Shown in pieces: positions 39,849 to 48,888 of a stretch of DNA of 57,827 nucleotides. The notes under the pieces were generated by a model that was given only the letters and a program-made list of their open reading frames with translations, ran no database searches and was not told the origin of the DNA. Location: the IMG/VR virus record IMGVR_UViG_3300025536_000018, positions 1 to 57,827 of that record; one strand, 5' to 3'. The translations under genes were made by a program, and so were the position numbers. Origin of the DNA: a virus. Every line of letters starts with the position of its first letter. Position 1 is the stretch's first letter.

Positions 39849-42074
39849 TTACCCCATCTTGCGGCCGAACTCGGCAAAGTTAAACTGCTTTGTCTCGCGA
39901 CGTTCAAAGGCGACTTCGGCGTCCGCTGCTATGACCAGGGGGTTGTCGTCCCAATCGGCGGCAAACGGAGGCGGGCGGTCCCAATTGAGCCGATCTATCC
40001 CAATAAGGGACGAAACGCAAGCCCCGATGGCATAGTAGAACAAATCCCAGGCTTCGTTGCGCTTGGCGATCTTCTTCCATCCCTCGCCGGGGACTCGCAT
40101 CTCGGAAGTTAGTTCCGCGAAAAACCAAGACATGCTTTCCGTTATCAGCCAATCGGGAAGGTGGATCATGCCCTTCCCGGTCTCCAATACGTCAAGGCGC
40201 GCGTCCAGGTTGTCCTTGTTGATTGTCGGGTTAAGCTGGAGCACAGGGATTTCCCCGCGACGGCGCGACTTATCCTTGGCGATCTCACTGTCCGGATAGG
40301 TGATGCGGGCGCGCGGTGCCCCTGGCGTGGAGTCACCCTTCAGGAGATGGAACCGCGAGGACAACCCTTCGTCTCGCATCTTGCGATAGAAGTTGTAGGC
40401 GTTGGTCGTCACGCCGACCTTCTTGCCGTCGCTGCCCTCCTTGCCCGCCGCACCACCGGAGTCGCACAGCGTCAGCTTCACCGTCATCTTACGGCCGCTG
40501 TCATCGTCAAGCTCATAGCTCGCGTCGATCACTTGCTCTTTGATCTTATCCCAATCGTCCAGGTAGGATGCGGGCTTAACCCAAAGATAGCTCTCCTTGC
40601 CCTCCGGAGCGGACGGGTCCATGCGGTCGGAATACTGGATCGTGAAGCGGTCCACCAGATACAAGTCGAACGGCTCTCCAGGAGCTACGCCGATAATCTG
40701 CACCACGAAGGCGTTCTTCTGCACGTCCACCAGGCCAAGGAGGAAGCGAACGCGGGGCGGCACCTTCTTGTAGCTCCACGCCTCGCATCGGCCTTGGATA
40801 GATTCCGGAGTGCGGTTCTCGGAGTCGACAATGTGCTTCGGCACATAGGGCAAGCCGAGATCGGTATTGTAGAACTTCGTCAGCGCCGTCTCATCGCCGG
40901 TCGCCAGATAGTCGTCTTCAGCGTCCAGGTAGCTCTTGACCAGTTGCGGCCAGGTCACGAACGCGGCGGCCACTCCCATGAGCCAGAAGGACGCGATGTT
41001 CGAGCCGTTGCCCTTCCCGCGCACATAGCCTTCTTCGTCTATCCACTGGCCTTCCTTTACCCATTGCCCCCACAGGTTCATCTTCTTCCGCTGGACTTGC
41101 TGGATGCGGTAGGAGCAATGCGGGCACTCCATGTAGGCACTCGCGGACTTGTCGGTGTTCGACTGGAGATCGTTATCCCACTTGATATGATCCCAACGGC
41201 CCTCGAAGTAACTTCCACATTCAGGGCAAGGCCAGTGCCAGCGTCGGCGGTCGCCGCGATTGTAGAGCGAGAGGATGCCGGTCGTCGGCGGAGCCATGTG
41301 GCCGGTGACGACTTTCTTGTAGTCGATGATCTCGCGCGACGGGCTACTCTCCGCCAGCGTCATGGCGTTCGAGCCGTAGGTCGTGGTGCGCTTTGATGCC
41401 AGGTCGAAGGCGTTACCCTCGCCGTCGATATCATCCTCGATTCGGTCGTAGTCGGTGATCCCGACGCGGCCGATAGGCTTGCCTGACAATTCGTTCTTCG
41501 ACGGATGGGAGATCGTCAAGAGCATCCCGTTATCGAAGGTCTTGTCGAACTTGTTGTCCGACTGGCTACCCTTGGCCAGGGCGTCCTTGACTTCCGGCGT
41601 GTAGCGGATGAGGCGGTCGATACGCCGCATGGAAAAGTCGCGAGCCGCCGTGAACGACTGGCACACAATCATCATGTCCTGGCCGTCTAGGTGCGCGCCG
41701 TAGCCGGTCCAGTTCACGATGAGGCCGTCAGTCTTGCCGGTCTGTGCCGATCCCACGAAGACTTCGCCCCGGAGATCGGGATTGGTCAGTTCGTCGGCCG
41801 GTTCCTCCATGTAGGGCGTGGTCTCGTTCCGGTAGGGACCAATATACGCGCCAGGCTGGTTGACTTCGCGATATTCTTCTGCCCACTCGCTGACCGTCAT
41901 TCGGCGCGGCGGGACGAAGACCTTCTCTGTGACCGCGACCGCGAGTTCGCAGAGATCGGAGTATTTAGATATCGACTTCTTCGTCTTCCGGGGTTTCAGG
42001 AATTGTTCCGGCGTCACCACGGGAATCGACCAGGCGTTCAACAGCCGATCCTGTATGATGTTCTCGGTTAGCAT
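39849..42074 (-). CDS. Terminase large subunit, GpA family
   Basis: 741 residues. ATPase P-loop GSAQTGKT at about 108-115, the GITDYDRIEDD region near 203 as Walker B, Cys pairs (CPECGSYFEG, CPHC) near 300-335, and the nuclease LVDVQKNAF region near 470. It packages DNA and, in this family, cuts cos sites to give short cohesive ends. ATG at 42074 has AGGA upstream and overlaps the small-subunit gene by 110 bp. Two palindromes lie inside: site 27 (ELTS) and site 28 (GSYF). Confidence 0.93.
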   Translation of the reverse strand: MLTENIIQDRLLNAWSIPVVTPEQFLKPRKTKKSISKYSDLCELAVAVTEKVFVPPRRMTVSEWAEEYREVNQPGAYIGPYRNETTPYMEEPADELTNPDLRGEVFVGSAQTGKTDGLIVNWTGYGAHLDGQDMMIVCQSFTAARDFSMRRIDRLIRYTPEVKDALAKGSQSDNKFDKTFDNGMLLTISHPSKNELSGKPIGRVGITDYDRIEDDIDGEGNAFDLASKRTTTYGSNAMTLAESSPSREIIDYKKVVTGHMAPPTTGILSLYNRGDRRRWHWPCPECGSYFEGRWDHIKWDNDLQSNTDKSASAYMECPHCSYRIQQVQRKKMNLWGQWVKEGQWIDEEGYVRGKGNGSNIASFWLMGVAAAFVTWPQLVKSYLDAEDDYLATGDETALTKFYNTDLGLPYVPKHIVDSENRTPESIQGRCEAWSYKKVPPRVRFLLGLVDVQKNAFVVQIIGVAPGEPFDLYLVDRFTIQYSDRMDPSAPEGKESYLWVKPASYLDDWDKIKEQVIDASYELDDDSGRKMTVKLTLCDSGGAAGKEGSDGKKVGVTTNAYNFYRKMRDEGLSSRFHLLKGDSTPGAPRARITYPDSEIAKDKSRRRGEIPVLQLNPTINKDNLDARLDVLETGKGMIHLPDWLITESMSWFFAELTSEMRVPGEGWKKIAKRNEAWDLFYYAIGACVSSLIGIDRLNWDRPPPFAADWDDNPLVIAADAEVAFERRETKQFNFAEFGRKMG
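40104..40116. repeat. 13-bp palindrome site 27 (GGAAGTTAGTTCC)
   Basis: One core mismatch; in terL, read as ELTS. Confidence 0.82.
41214..41226. repeat. 13-bp palindrome site 28 (CGAAGTAACTTCC)
   Basis: Core intact; in terL within the Cys-pair region, read as GSYF. Confidence 0.86.
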
Positions 42075-42585
42075 AGTATTCCTGGAAGCCCTCGGTTAGC
42101 TTTTCTTTGAACTGTGTGATCGAAGCGTCGGTTATACGCCGAAAGGCCCGCCGTTGTCCATCCGTCAGCCCCTCTTCGCGTTCGATGTCATCGACCACCA
42201 GCAACATGGTTTGGCGGATGCCGTTCTCCAGCACCGCGAATAGGGCCACAACATCTTCGGTCGGCCACAGGTTCCCCATCTCCTTCTCGAAGGCGGCACG
42301 GGCACGCTGGCCGTTCCAGAACTCCTTGTTGAGAAGGGGTGGAAGCTCCTGTGGCGACATCTGCCGGATATACTCTTCGATCTCATAGCCTGGCTTGACC
42401 AGGCGGGACGCGGCCTCCCGGATTTTATAGACCTTGTAGCCGTTCCGCTTGCCGCACGGGATGATGCCCTTCATCCTTTGCGGAAGTGTCTTGGCGTCCG
42501 TCTCAAATAACTGTGCGATCTGGCTCATCGTAGCCTCGCCAGTCGCAAGTAATTCGGAAGTAACATCCGATATCCGCTTCACCAC
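41965..42585 (-). CDS. Terminase small subunit, DUF1441/Nu1-like
   Basis: 206 residues from GTG at 42585 (GTG at 42582 possible). N-terminal winged-helix-like region (MSQIAQLFETDAKTLPQRMKGI) as in DNA-recognition domains of Nu1/DUF1441 small terminases, helical middle, acidic C-terminus EDEEVDI identical in style to that of the ParB-like protein. Recognises the packaging site; the 33-bp repeats near the left end are candidate targets. Confidence 0.8.
   Translation of the reverse strand: MVKRISDVTSELLATGEATMSQIAQLFETDAKTLPQRMKGIIPCGKRNGYKVYKIREAASRLVKPGYEIEEYIRQMSPQELPPLLNKEFWNGQRARAAFEKEMGNLWPTEDVVALFAVLENGIRQTMLLVVDDIEREEGLTDGQRRAFRRITDASITQFKEKLTEGFQEYYANREHHTGSAVERLVDSRGDAGTIPETPEDEEVDI
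42556..42568. repeat. 13-bp palindrome site 29 (GGAAGTAACATCC)
   Basis: One core mismatch; codons 7-10 of the small terminase gene, read as DVTS. Confidence 0.72.
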
Positions 42586-42848
42586 AGCTTCAGTTCCTCT
42601 ATCAAATCTTCGATCCGGGTGTGCAGGCTATAGACCGGCCGCTCACCCGATATCCAATACCGCCGCGCCAGGCCGTTATAGTAGATCGCACTCTCCATAC
42701 TCGACATGCGCCGCATCTTCAATCGCCATACCAGGAAGGCGATCTCCTTTTCCAGGCGATCCACGGCCGGGGACGGCTGGACTCCGCCCATGGTCTCTAT
42801 CAGGCCCCCGATCTCGGCCGACAATGCTTCCATCCCTTCAGTGAGCAC
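42579..42848 (-). CDS. Small hypothetical protein
   Basis: 89 residues from GTG at 42848 (GGAG seven bases upstream), overlapping the previous gene by 11 bp. Helical with charged ends; C-terminus IEDLIEELKLW. Not recognised; coupled to the small terminase downstream. Confidence 0.72.
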   Translation of the reverse strand: MLTEGMEALSAEIGGLIETMGGVQPSPAVDRLEKEIAFLVWRLKMRRMSSMESAIYYNGLARRYWISGERPVYSLHTRIEDLIEELKLW

Positions 42849-43185
42849 GGATCGTCTCCGTCAAGCCGTCCACGGCGATCTCCAGTTGTCGGCAGGCTCC
42901 TAGCAAACCGGCAGGGCGTTCCCGAAGAGCGGCCGGGTCTAGGTCGAAAGCCAATTGGACCGGGCCGCTGGTCCGGAGATCGGAAGCCAAGGACGCACGG
43001 CCGCGAACGGAGTCGACTCCCGCCCGTTTCATGGCGGTAGCTAGGGCGTCATCGTGATCGTCCCCGAAGGCCGATGCGAGGACTTTCCTCTCGAACAGCG
43101 CGCCGGGGCCGACAAGCTGCACAAAGGTCTTGCCCTTGCCCGCGTCGAGCGAGCATCCGATCCAGGCGTCAGAAGGGGATGTCAT
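42838..43185 (-). CDS. Hypothetical protein, paralogue 1 of a tandem trio
   Basis: 115 residues from ATG at 43185 (AGGGGAG upstream). Begins MTSPSDAWIGCSLDAGKGKT. The last third (acidic helix, then RQLEIAVDGLTETIRAH) resembles the C-terminal helices of the next two genes (ERAIDRLVETLRAG; ERAASDLRYGLAA), suggesting old tandem duplication. Function unknown; lies in the replication module. Confidence 0.72.
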   Translation of the reverse strand: MTSPSDAWIGCSLDAGKGKTFVQLVGPGALFERKVLASAFGDDHDDALATAMKRAGVDSVRGRASLASDLRTSGPVQLAFDLDPAALRERPAGLLGACRQLEIAVDGLTETIRAH

Positions 43186-43546
43186 CGTCAAGCTCCCCTG
43201 GTGGATCGACCTTGAACCGTTCGGCCGCCAAGCCATACCGTAGATCGCTCGCAGCGCGCTCCAGGCGCATCATAGCGCCTTTCAGCCCTGGCACCCGCCC
43301 GATGAGCGCCGGAGACGCCAGAGCGTCGTCCACGGCCGCCTGGAGCGTCGATCCGAAGCCAAGACAGTCGTGCTCCAGGCCGGGGCCTTGAAGTGCCACG
43401 TTGACCCGCTCCTTGTTCTCGCGGTGGATGAGCTTGCCCGTCTTCTCGCTGACGCCCGACACCACCTTCGGATGCTTGGCTTCCCATAGCGTCAGGTTCA
43501 ACGATTCCAGGTGGGCCTGGATATCAGGGTCAAGTTTAACCGGCAC
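43169..43546 (-). CDS. Hypothetical protein ending in an SSB-tip-like DDDIPF
   Basis: 125 residues from GTG at 43546 (GGAG upstream), overlapping its neighbours. Similar in layout to the genes on both sides (a GSTLQAAVDDAL segment, then GLKGAMMRLERAASDL). The C-terminus is GELDDDIPF. DDDIPF is the C-terminal tip of bacterial SSB that recruits RecQ, Exo I, PriA, topoisomerases and others. Inference: it docks host SSB-interacting enzymes or titrates them. The nearby DUF2815 SSB lacks this tip. Confidence 0.75.
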   Translation of the reverse strand: MPVKLDPDIQAHLESLNLTLWEAKHPKVVSGVSEKTGKLIHRENKERVNVALQGPGLEHDCLGFGSTLQAAVDDALASPALIGRVPGLKGAMMRLERAASDLRYGLAAERFKVDPPGELDDDIPF

Positions 43547-43862
43547 GCAACGTCTCCACCAATCGGTCGATGGCACGCTCGGCGCGGAGCATGGACGCCT
43601 TCAAGCCGCGCGGCATCGCAGCGTCAACCGCGTCCTCGAACGTCGCGCCGACAGCGGTGGCGACGGTGCCGCCGTCAGCCCATGGGACGCGATCCATCCG
43701 GTTGAGCGTCACCATCCACGGATCGGCAGGCTCGGCCACGCGGGTCAGCCTGCGGCCGTTCGGGATGAAGAGATGTTGCGGCTGGTAGCACTGGCCGATC
43801 TTCAGCCCCATAGACTGAATCTGGACTTGCGTGAAATGGTCCAGCTTATGCTGCTTTGACAC
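43536..43862 (-). CDS. Hypothetical protein, paralogue 3 of a tandem trio
   Basis: 108 residues from GTG at 43862 (GGAGG seven bases upstream), 17-bp overlap with the helicase gene. Middle includes HLFIPNGRRLTRV and the paralogue helix pattern GATFEDAVDAAM ... GLKASMLRAERAIDRL. Not recognised outside the trio. Confidence 0.72.
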   Translation of the reverse strand: MSKQHKLDHFTQVQIQSMGLKIGQCYQPQHLFIPNGRRLTRVAEPADPWMVTLNRMDRVPWADGGTVATAVGATFEDAVDAAMPRGLKASMLRAERAIDRLVETLRAG

Positions 43863-45486
43863 GGGTGGTCCTCCGTTCGTTGTCGTTCGCGAACCGTGCC
43901 CTCGCTGCACGGATAAACTTGAAGAGTCGCTCTTGGCCTTTGTGCTTGTCTTCCAAGCACTCATAAACCAGTTCGTCGTAGGTATCAACGCAAGTCAACT
44001 GCCAAACGCGAACTAACTTCCGCTGTCCTTGCCTGGCCAGGCGTCCGATGACTTGCTCGTAAAGCTCCCGGCTGTAGAACGGATCGAAGATCGCGATGTC
44101 GTGGCCTGGACCCTTCTGAAGGTTGAGACCGTGACCGGCGCTCGCCGGGTGAACCAGGAGCATCTTGATCTTCCCGGCGTTCCAGGCGTCCTTGCACTTT
44201 GCCTCGCGGTCCATGACCACCGCATCCGGGAAAGCCTTCTTCAGCCGCGCCAGGGTGGACTGGAACCAGTATGTCACCATGAGCGGTTCGCCGTCGAGTT
44301 CGTCCACCAACTGTTTCAGGTCTTCGATCTTCTCGTCATGCACGGCGACGACTTGCTTCTCGGCGTCATAGACGGCACCGGCCGATAGCTGGAGCAACTT
44401 GTTGAACAGCGCCCCGGCGCTCATCGCTTCGATGATGTCGTCATCAAGCTCCAGGATGAAGTTGCGCTCGAAGTCGCGGTAACGCTCCTGGATATCGGTC
44501 GGCAAGACCACGCGGCGCTTGATCGGCACCCAATCTTCGACCTTCACATAGTCGCGCACATCCGCCAGCTTCACCACCTTGCAGATGTCCGCGATCTTCG
44601 TGCCGATCCGCTTGTCATTGCCCCGGCGAAGATGCCACTTCCGATTCGGAAGCTCCTTGAAATACTTCATGTGGTAGCTTCGCATCGAATTGCCGAGACG
44701 CTTGCCGCGATCCAGGAGGAACAACTGTGCGAACAGCCCCTCATAGCTCTCGCTCGCGGGAGAGGCCGTCAACTGGTGCATCCGCTTCATCCGGCCGCGC
44801 GCCTTGTTGAGCGCTTTCCACCGGGCCGTTGACGGGTCTTTGAACTTCGAGCTTTCGTCCAGGAAGCACACATCGTAGGGCCAGGTCTCGCCGGTTATTT
44901 GACCGCGCTTCTCCCAATACTCCACCAGCCAAACCAGTTGTTCGACATTGATGATGTGAAGCTCTGTGTCCTCCAGGGCGAGCCGTTGGCGCTTCGCCTC
45001 CTTGGCGGCCTGGCGATAGGGGGACGCCTTCCTGGCGGCGTTCCTGGCGGCAACGCGGGGCGTCTCGCCGACACGGCGTTCGGCCGCGTAGAAGCGATCA
45101 TAGTGCTCCTTGTAGATCGCCTTGATATCGTCGTCGGAATCTTCAGCGCGGATCAATGTGTATTCGATCCCGGCCGCTTGCTTCCATTCCTTGATCTCTT
45201 CCGGCCAGGTTGAACGGGCCACGCGGAGAGGGGCGATCACCAGGGCCTTGCCGCGCCATCCATCGTTCAAGAGATCGGACAGGAGGGTGAGCGCGATCAC
45301 CGACTTTCCCAGGCCCACGTCGATGAACAGCGCGGAGTAGGGATTCTTCTTCAGGTGCTTGACGCAAGACCGCTGGTAGGGGTGCAAGTCATCACGCCCA
45401 CGGATCACCTTTCCGTAGGTCTCCTGGAACCAGGAAGCGAGATCAAACCGCTGTTCTGCTATATCTCTAGCAAGCATCGGCCCCAT
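43846..45486 (-). CDS. SNF2/DEAD-type phage helicase
   Basis: 546 residues. Superfamily 2 helicase: DVGLGKSV Walker A (about 55-62), VIAPLRVA motif Ia, FLDESSKFK as motif II (DESS, common in phage SNF2-like helicases), LTASPASESYEGL motif III, HPASAGHGLNLQ and QVIGRLARQGQ motifs V and VI. Probably moves on DNA during replication or recombination. Start at 45486 or ATG at 45477. Palindrome site 30 is read as KLVR. Confidence 0.9.
   Translation of the reverse strand: MGPMLARDIAEQRFDLASWFQETYGKVIRGRDDLHPYQRSCVKHLKKNPYSALFIDVGLGKSVIALTLLSDLLNDGWRGKALVIAPLRVARSTWPEEIKEWKQAAGIEYTLIRAEDSDDDIKAIYKEHYDRFYAAERRVGETPRVAARNAARKASPYRQAAKEAKRQRLALEDTELHIINVEQLVWLVEYWEKRGQITGETWPYDVCFLDESSKFKDPSTARWKALNKARGRMKRMHQLTASPASESYEGLFAQLFLLDRGKRLGNSMRSYHMKYFKELPNRKWHLRRGNDKRIGTKIADICKVVKLADVRDYVKVEDWVPIKRRVVLPTDIQERYRDFERNFILELDDDIIEAMSAGALFNKLLQLSAGAVYDAEKQVVAVHDEKIEDLKQLVDELDGEPLMVTYWFQSTLARLKKAFPDAVVMDREAKCKDAWNAGKIKMLLVHPASAGHGLNLQKGPGHDIAIFDPFYSRELYEQVIGRLARQGQRKLVRVWQLTCVDTYDELVYECLEDKHKGQERLFKFIRAARARFANDNERRTTRVKAA
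44009..44021. repeat. 13-bp palindrome site 30 (CGAACTAACTTCC)
   Basis: One core mismatch; in the helicase gene, read as KLVR. Confidence 0.72.
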
Positions 45487-45829
45487 ACTTCTTTCGGATC
45501 ACGCGGGCGGCGAACTCCGGATAGACGACTTTGTAACCGCCAGGATCGAGTCGAACTAACTTCCGATATCCGGCCACGCTATCGGTCCACCATGCTTCGA
45601 CACCCGCGTTCCGCATCTCCCATATCCGGAGGAACTGTTGTGCGCTCGGCTTGCGTCCTGGAACCTTGAACTCGATATGGATGGCACCGCCGCTCACCTT
45701 CTCGGCGAACGTGTCGGGGAAGCCGTTGATCGACTTGCCTTCGACTTGCCAGAAGATGAGATCGTTCGGGCGCGCGTGGTCGTCCCGGCACTCATCCTTT
45801 ATCGCGCCTTCAGGTTGCCGCCGTCCCAT
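45467..45829 (-). CDS. VRR-NUC domain nuclease
   Basis: 120 residues from ATG at 45829. The core IHIEFKVPGRKPSAQQF has the VRR-NUC (PD-(D/E)XK) catalytic pattern with E-x-K and a conserved Gln; D/N residues upstream (NDLIFW, NGFPDTF) complete it. Such stand-alone domains in phages probably resolve branched DNA. Gene order helicase-VRR-NUC-methylase-polymerase is common in siphoviruses. Palindrome site 31 is read as KLVR. Confidence 0.85.
   Translation of the reverse strand: MGRRQPEGAIKDECRDDHARPNDLIFWQVEGKSINGFPDTFAEKVSGGAIHIEFKVPGRKPSAQQFLRIWEMRNAGVEAWWTDSVAGYRKLVRLDPGGYKVVYPEFAARVIRKKYGADAC
45552..45564. repeat. 13-bp palindrome site 31 (CGAACTAACTTCC)
   Basis: One core mismatch; in the VRR-NUC gene, read as KLVR. 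Confidence 0.72.
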
Positions 45830-46719
45830 GCCGCCATCGCCTTTGCCAGTTCGTCCAGTTCGCCTTCGAGCACTTGCATCGCGGGCTTCAGGCCCGTTCC
45901 GCCGTAGCCGGGATACTTGCGGCGGATCAAAGGCTCCGCCACGCACATCCGCTCGGCTATCGGCAGCGCGGCGTTCTCACCTGACCAGATGTTCCACATG
46001 CAATCCATGAGCGGACTGTTCCCGCGTTCCTTCGCCAGGAAGGCGAGCCGCCACGTCAGCTTCAACTCCAGGTCGGGCATGTGATCCAGCCACAGTCCCG
46101 CGCTTCGGCCGCCCACGTTCCAGTAGGTTTGCTTCAGAAGCATGGCGACGTTCGGCGTGAACAGAAGCGAGCGCCGGATGAACTCTTCGGCCAGGCTGAA
46201 GGGCGGGTTGGTCACGATGGCGTCGATGTCGCCGATCTCCCATCCCCACTTCGCCTTCGGGTGCTCTGCGAGAAAGTCCAGGCCGCCATAGCCGTAGCCA
46301 GGATACTCGCGGAGATCGGTGGCGATCACTTCAAAGCCGTGCCATTCGAGCACGCGAGCGAGGCGACCATCGCCGCACGCCGGTTCCCATATCCGCTTGA
46401 TCGGCGAGCCGTCCGGACGCTTCATCGCCTTCAGCGCGGGGATGAGGCTTTCGGTGCCGTCCACGGGCGTCGGATATAGATCGGCTGGCTTGCGCTCCCA
46501 CTTCTTGTAGGACGTGATGATCGCGTCGGCGATGCTCTGCCCCTTTGCGGTGTGCGGGATCGCTTCGATGATGTCGGAAATAACTTCCGGCTCCTTCAAG
46601 CCCTGGTCCCGCGCCGCCTGGCGGAAGCGCGGTTCATCGGTCACATCGGAAGCGAAAGGGTCCGAACAGAACTCATCCCAAAACAGGGATTCAGAGTCGG
46701 CGTCGAAGTAAAGTCTCAT
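45799..46719 (-). CDS. DNA N6-adenine methyltransferase-like protein
   Basis: 306 residues from ATG at 46719 (GGAAGG upstream). SAM-binding motif WEPACGDGRLARVL and the catalytic NPPF typical of adenine/cytosine-N4 methyltransferases. C-terminal part (MQVLEGELDELAK) may be a recognition region. Target unknown. A GANTC-like specificity would be notable given the left-arm GANTC enrichment, but nothing in the sequence shows specificity. Palindrome site 32 is read as EVIS. Confidence 0.85.
   Translation of the reverse strand: MRLYFDADSESLFWDEFCSDPFASDVTDEPRFRQAARDQGLKEPEVISDIIEAIPHTAKGQSIADAIITSYKKWERKPADLYPTPVDGTESLIPALKAMKRPDGSPIKRIWEPACGDGRLARVLEWHGFEVIATDLREYPGYGYGGLDFLAEHPKAKWGWEIGDIDAIVTNPPFSLAEEFIRRSLLFTPNVAMLLKQTYWNVGGRSAGLWLDHMPDLELKLTWRLAFLAKERGNSPLMDCMWNIWSGENAALPIAERMCVAEPLIRRKYPGYGGTGLKPAMQVLEGELDELAKAMAAWDGGNLKAR
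46576..46588. repeat. 13-bp palindrome site 32 (GGAAATAACTTCC)
   Basis: One core mismatch; in the methyltransferase gene, read as EVIS. Confidence 0.78.
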
Positions 46720-46721
46720 CG

Positions 46722-48887
46722 TCAGTCCTTCCGGTATATCTTGGTTGTCATGCCAGCGGCGTTGAGCGGCATATCGACGCCGCCTTTCCGCATCCACTTC
46801 TTCTTGCGGATCATCTCCACCCGCATGTTCTCATGAGTATGTTCGTTGTCGTTGACGGCTTCCTCCGAGATCGCTTCGTCGTGGACGTGGCCGATCAAGT
46901 AAAAGCCCGCCTTGTGGAGCGCGAGCATCCCTTCGCGGAGCACGTCGCGCGCAATCGCCTGGACGATGTTTTCGATGAACTTGCCGCCGTGGCTGTTGAT
47001 CCGGAGCCACTTCGAGCCGTTCTGTTGCTTCCCCATGTAGGAGATGCTGTCTTTCCAATAGACGTATCGCTCGCCGGTCTCCTTGTCGATCCCCTCCATC
47101 TTCTCGCGACGGATGCGAGGATTCTTGTAGAAGATGCACCGGCCGGAAGGAAGTTCGCACACCAGGTAGGGCTTCGCCATGTAGAAGCGAACCGGGCCGA
47201 CGCGGCGGGTGCCTCCCCGCTTGATGACGCTCTTGATCGCGTCTTCCAGGTCATACCAGCATTGCGGGATTTCCTTATAGACGCGCCGGAAGGTCGCCAC
47301 GTTTTTGTGCGCCTCCTTGCGGCTCATCTCGACGCCCATGTTCTCGGCGTAGCCCCACAGGCCGGTCTTCTTGCCGTCCTTGATGTCGCCGCCGCCCAAG
47401 CGGTAGCCCGCGCCGAGCGTGGCGGGCTTCGCCATCTTCCGCATCTGCTTGGTGACTTCTTCGTAGAGCACCTTGTAGAGTTCGGTCGCGAAATCCTTGT
47501 AGGCGTCCTTGCCCTCGCGGAAGACGTTGAGCAATCGTTCGCAGCGGGCAACCCATCCGATCACCACCGATTCGATGGAGGACAGGTCGCACACTACCAG
47601 CTTCTTGTTCTTCGGCGCTCGCACGGAAGATCGCACCAAACCGGCCAGGGCGTCGAGCGGTTCCTTGCGATAAATCTGCAACGACTCGTAGTCGTTCTGA
47701 CGGATCACGTCCGTCATCTGTTCGAGTATCTTTTCCGACTCGATGTCTCGCATCATCGTCAGGTTTTGCGGCTGAAACCGGCGACCGGCGAAGCGGCCGG
47801 TGCGGCTGGCACCACAGAACTGGAAGACGTAGCGCATCCGGCCGTCCGTCCCCATAGCTGTAAGGAGCGCCTGGTATTTGCTGGTGCTGGTGCGCGCCTG
47901 TTGCTGCCGGAGCTTCAGCACCGCGACGGCGCGCTTCGTCAGCGTGTCCGGATAGAGTTCGTCCTTCTCCTTCTTCAACTCGCCAGTCTGGATTCCCTTC
48001 CAGGCGGTCAGCACCTTCTTGACCGAATCCTTCTGGAGATCGTTGAACGGATAGCCGCGTGCCTGGAGCCACGGCAATAGCTGTGCGGGCGATCCGGGAT
48101 TAGCCAGGCCGGTCTTCTGCCGCATCCGCTCCAGGAGTTCGTCCTTGCGGAGATTGGCCATGGCCAGGGCGTTTTCCGCGAAGATGCGGTCAATAGGCAA
48201 GCCCCGGTCGTTGATTATCTGGTCGAGCGCGTAGAACTCCCACTCGCGCGCCGGGATCGGATACTTCGGCTTGTCGAGAAGACGCTTGATCTCGCACTCG
48301 GCTTCCACGTCTCGGATGTTGTATTCGATGAACATGCGCCATTCGACCGGGTGCGTCTCGGCCGTGAAGCGTCGGTGCGGCTGGTTCGCCGTCACCCGTT
48401 GCGGCATGGAGAACAGCTTCATGAGCCGCTTGCCTGTGTCGAGCTTGATCTTATCTTGCTCGATTCCCATCTGCCGCGCGATCATGCCGAGATCGCCGGT
48501 AAAGCTGTGCATGTATGCCAGGACCATCGTGCAGCGCCACCGCTCCATGCGCGGATGGATGTTGAGCACGCGGTTCATGATGACGCGCTCGAATTGCGCG
48601 TTGAACGCCCATATCAGGGTGTTGTCATCGTCCAGGGCTTGCCGGAGCTTCTTCGGCATCGGCTCATTGGTGGCGTCCCAATGGCGAACGGGGCCATCGT
48701 CCAAGCGCCAAGCGCACATGAGCACTTCGCATGACGGATGGCTAGAATATAGATCGAGTCCGAACTTGCGAAGGTCGATGTCGCAATAGGTTTCAAAGTC
48801 GATTGATAGGGCGCGCGGGACCACTTCGTCGTCAGGGATATCCCAACGTCCGAACCGTTCTTCGAGTTGTCCGCGTCTAAGTGCCAC
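46722..48887 (-). CDS. DNA polymerase, family A
   Basis: 721 residues. 3'-5' exonuclease motif SIDFETYCDIDL with D30 and E32; polymerase motif A CDLSSIES, a Lys-containing motif B region (AKPATLGAGYRLGG), and motif C HVHDEA. Replicates the phage genome. GTG start at 48887: the only ribosome binding site is GGAAG within perfect palindrome site 33, so expression of the replicase is probably tied to occupancy of that site. A minus-strand TATTAT (48945-48950) could be a -10 but has no good -35. Confidence 0.93.
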   Translation of the reverse strand: MALRRGQLEERFGRWDIPDDEVVPRALSIDFETYCDIDLRKFGLDLYSSHPSCEVLMCAWRLDDGPVRHWDATNEPMPKKLRQALDDDNTLIWAFNAQFERVIMNRVLNIHPRMERWRCTMVLAYMHSFTGDLGMIARQMGIEQDKIKLDTGKRLMKLFSMPQRVTANQPHRRFTAETHPVEWRMFIEYNIRDVEAECEIKRLLDKPKYPIPAREWEFYALDQIINDRGLPIDRIFAENALAMANLRKDELLERMRQKTGLANPGSPAQLLPWLQARGYPFNDLQKDSVKKVLTAWKGIQTGELKKEKDELYPDTLTKRAVAVLKLRQQQARTSTSKYQALLTAMGTDGRMRYVFQFCGASRTGRFAGRRFQPQNLTMMRDIESEKILEQMTDVIRQNDYESLQIYRKEPLDALAGLVRSSVRAPKNKKLVVCDLSSIESVVIGWVARCERLLNVFREGKDAYKDFATELYKVLYEEVTKQMRKMAKPATLGAGYRLGGGDIKDGKKTGLWGYAENMGVEMSRKEAHKNVATFRRVYKEIPQCWYDLEDAIKSVIKRGGTRRVGPVRFYMAKPYLVCELPSGRCIFYKNPRIRREKMEGIDKETGERYVYWKDSISYMGKQQNGSKWLRINSHGGKFIENIVQAIARDVLREGMLALHKAGFYLIGHVHDEAISEEAVNDNEHTHENMRVEMIRKKKWMRKGGVDMPLNAAGMTTKIYRKD

Positions 48888-48888
48888 T

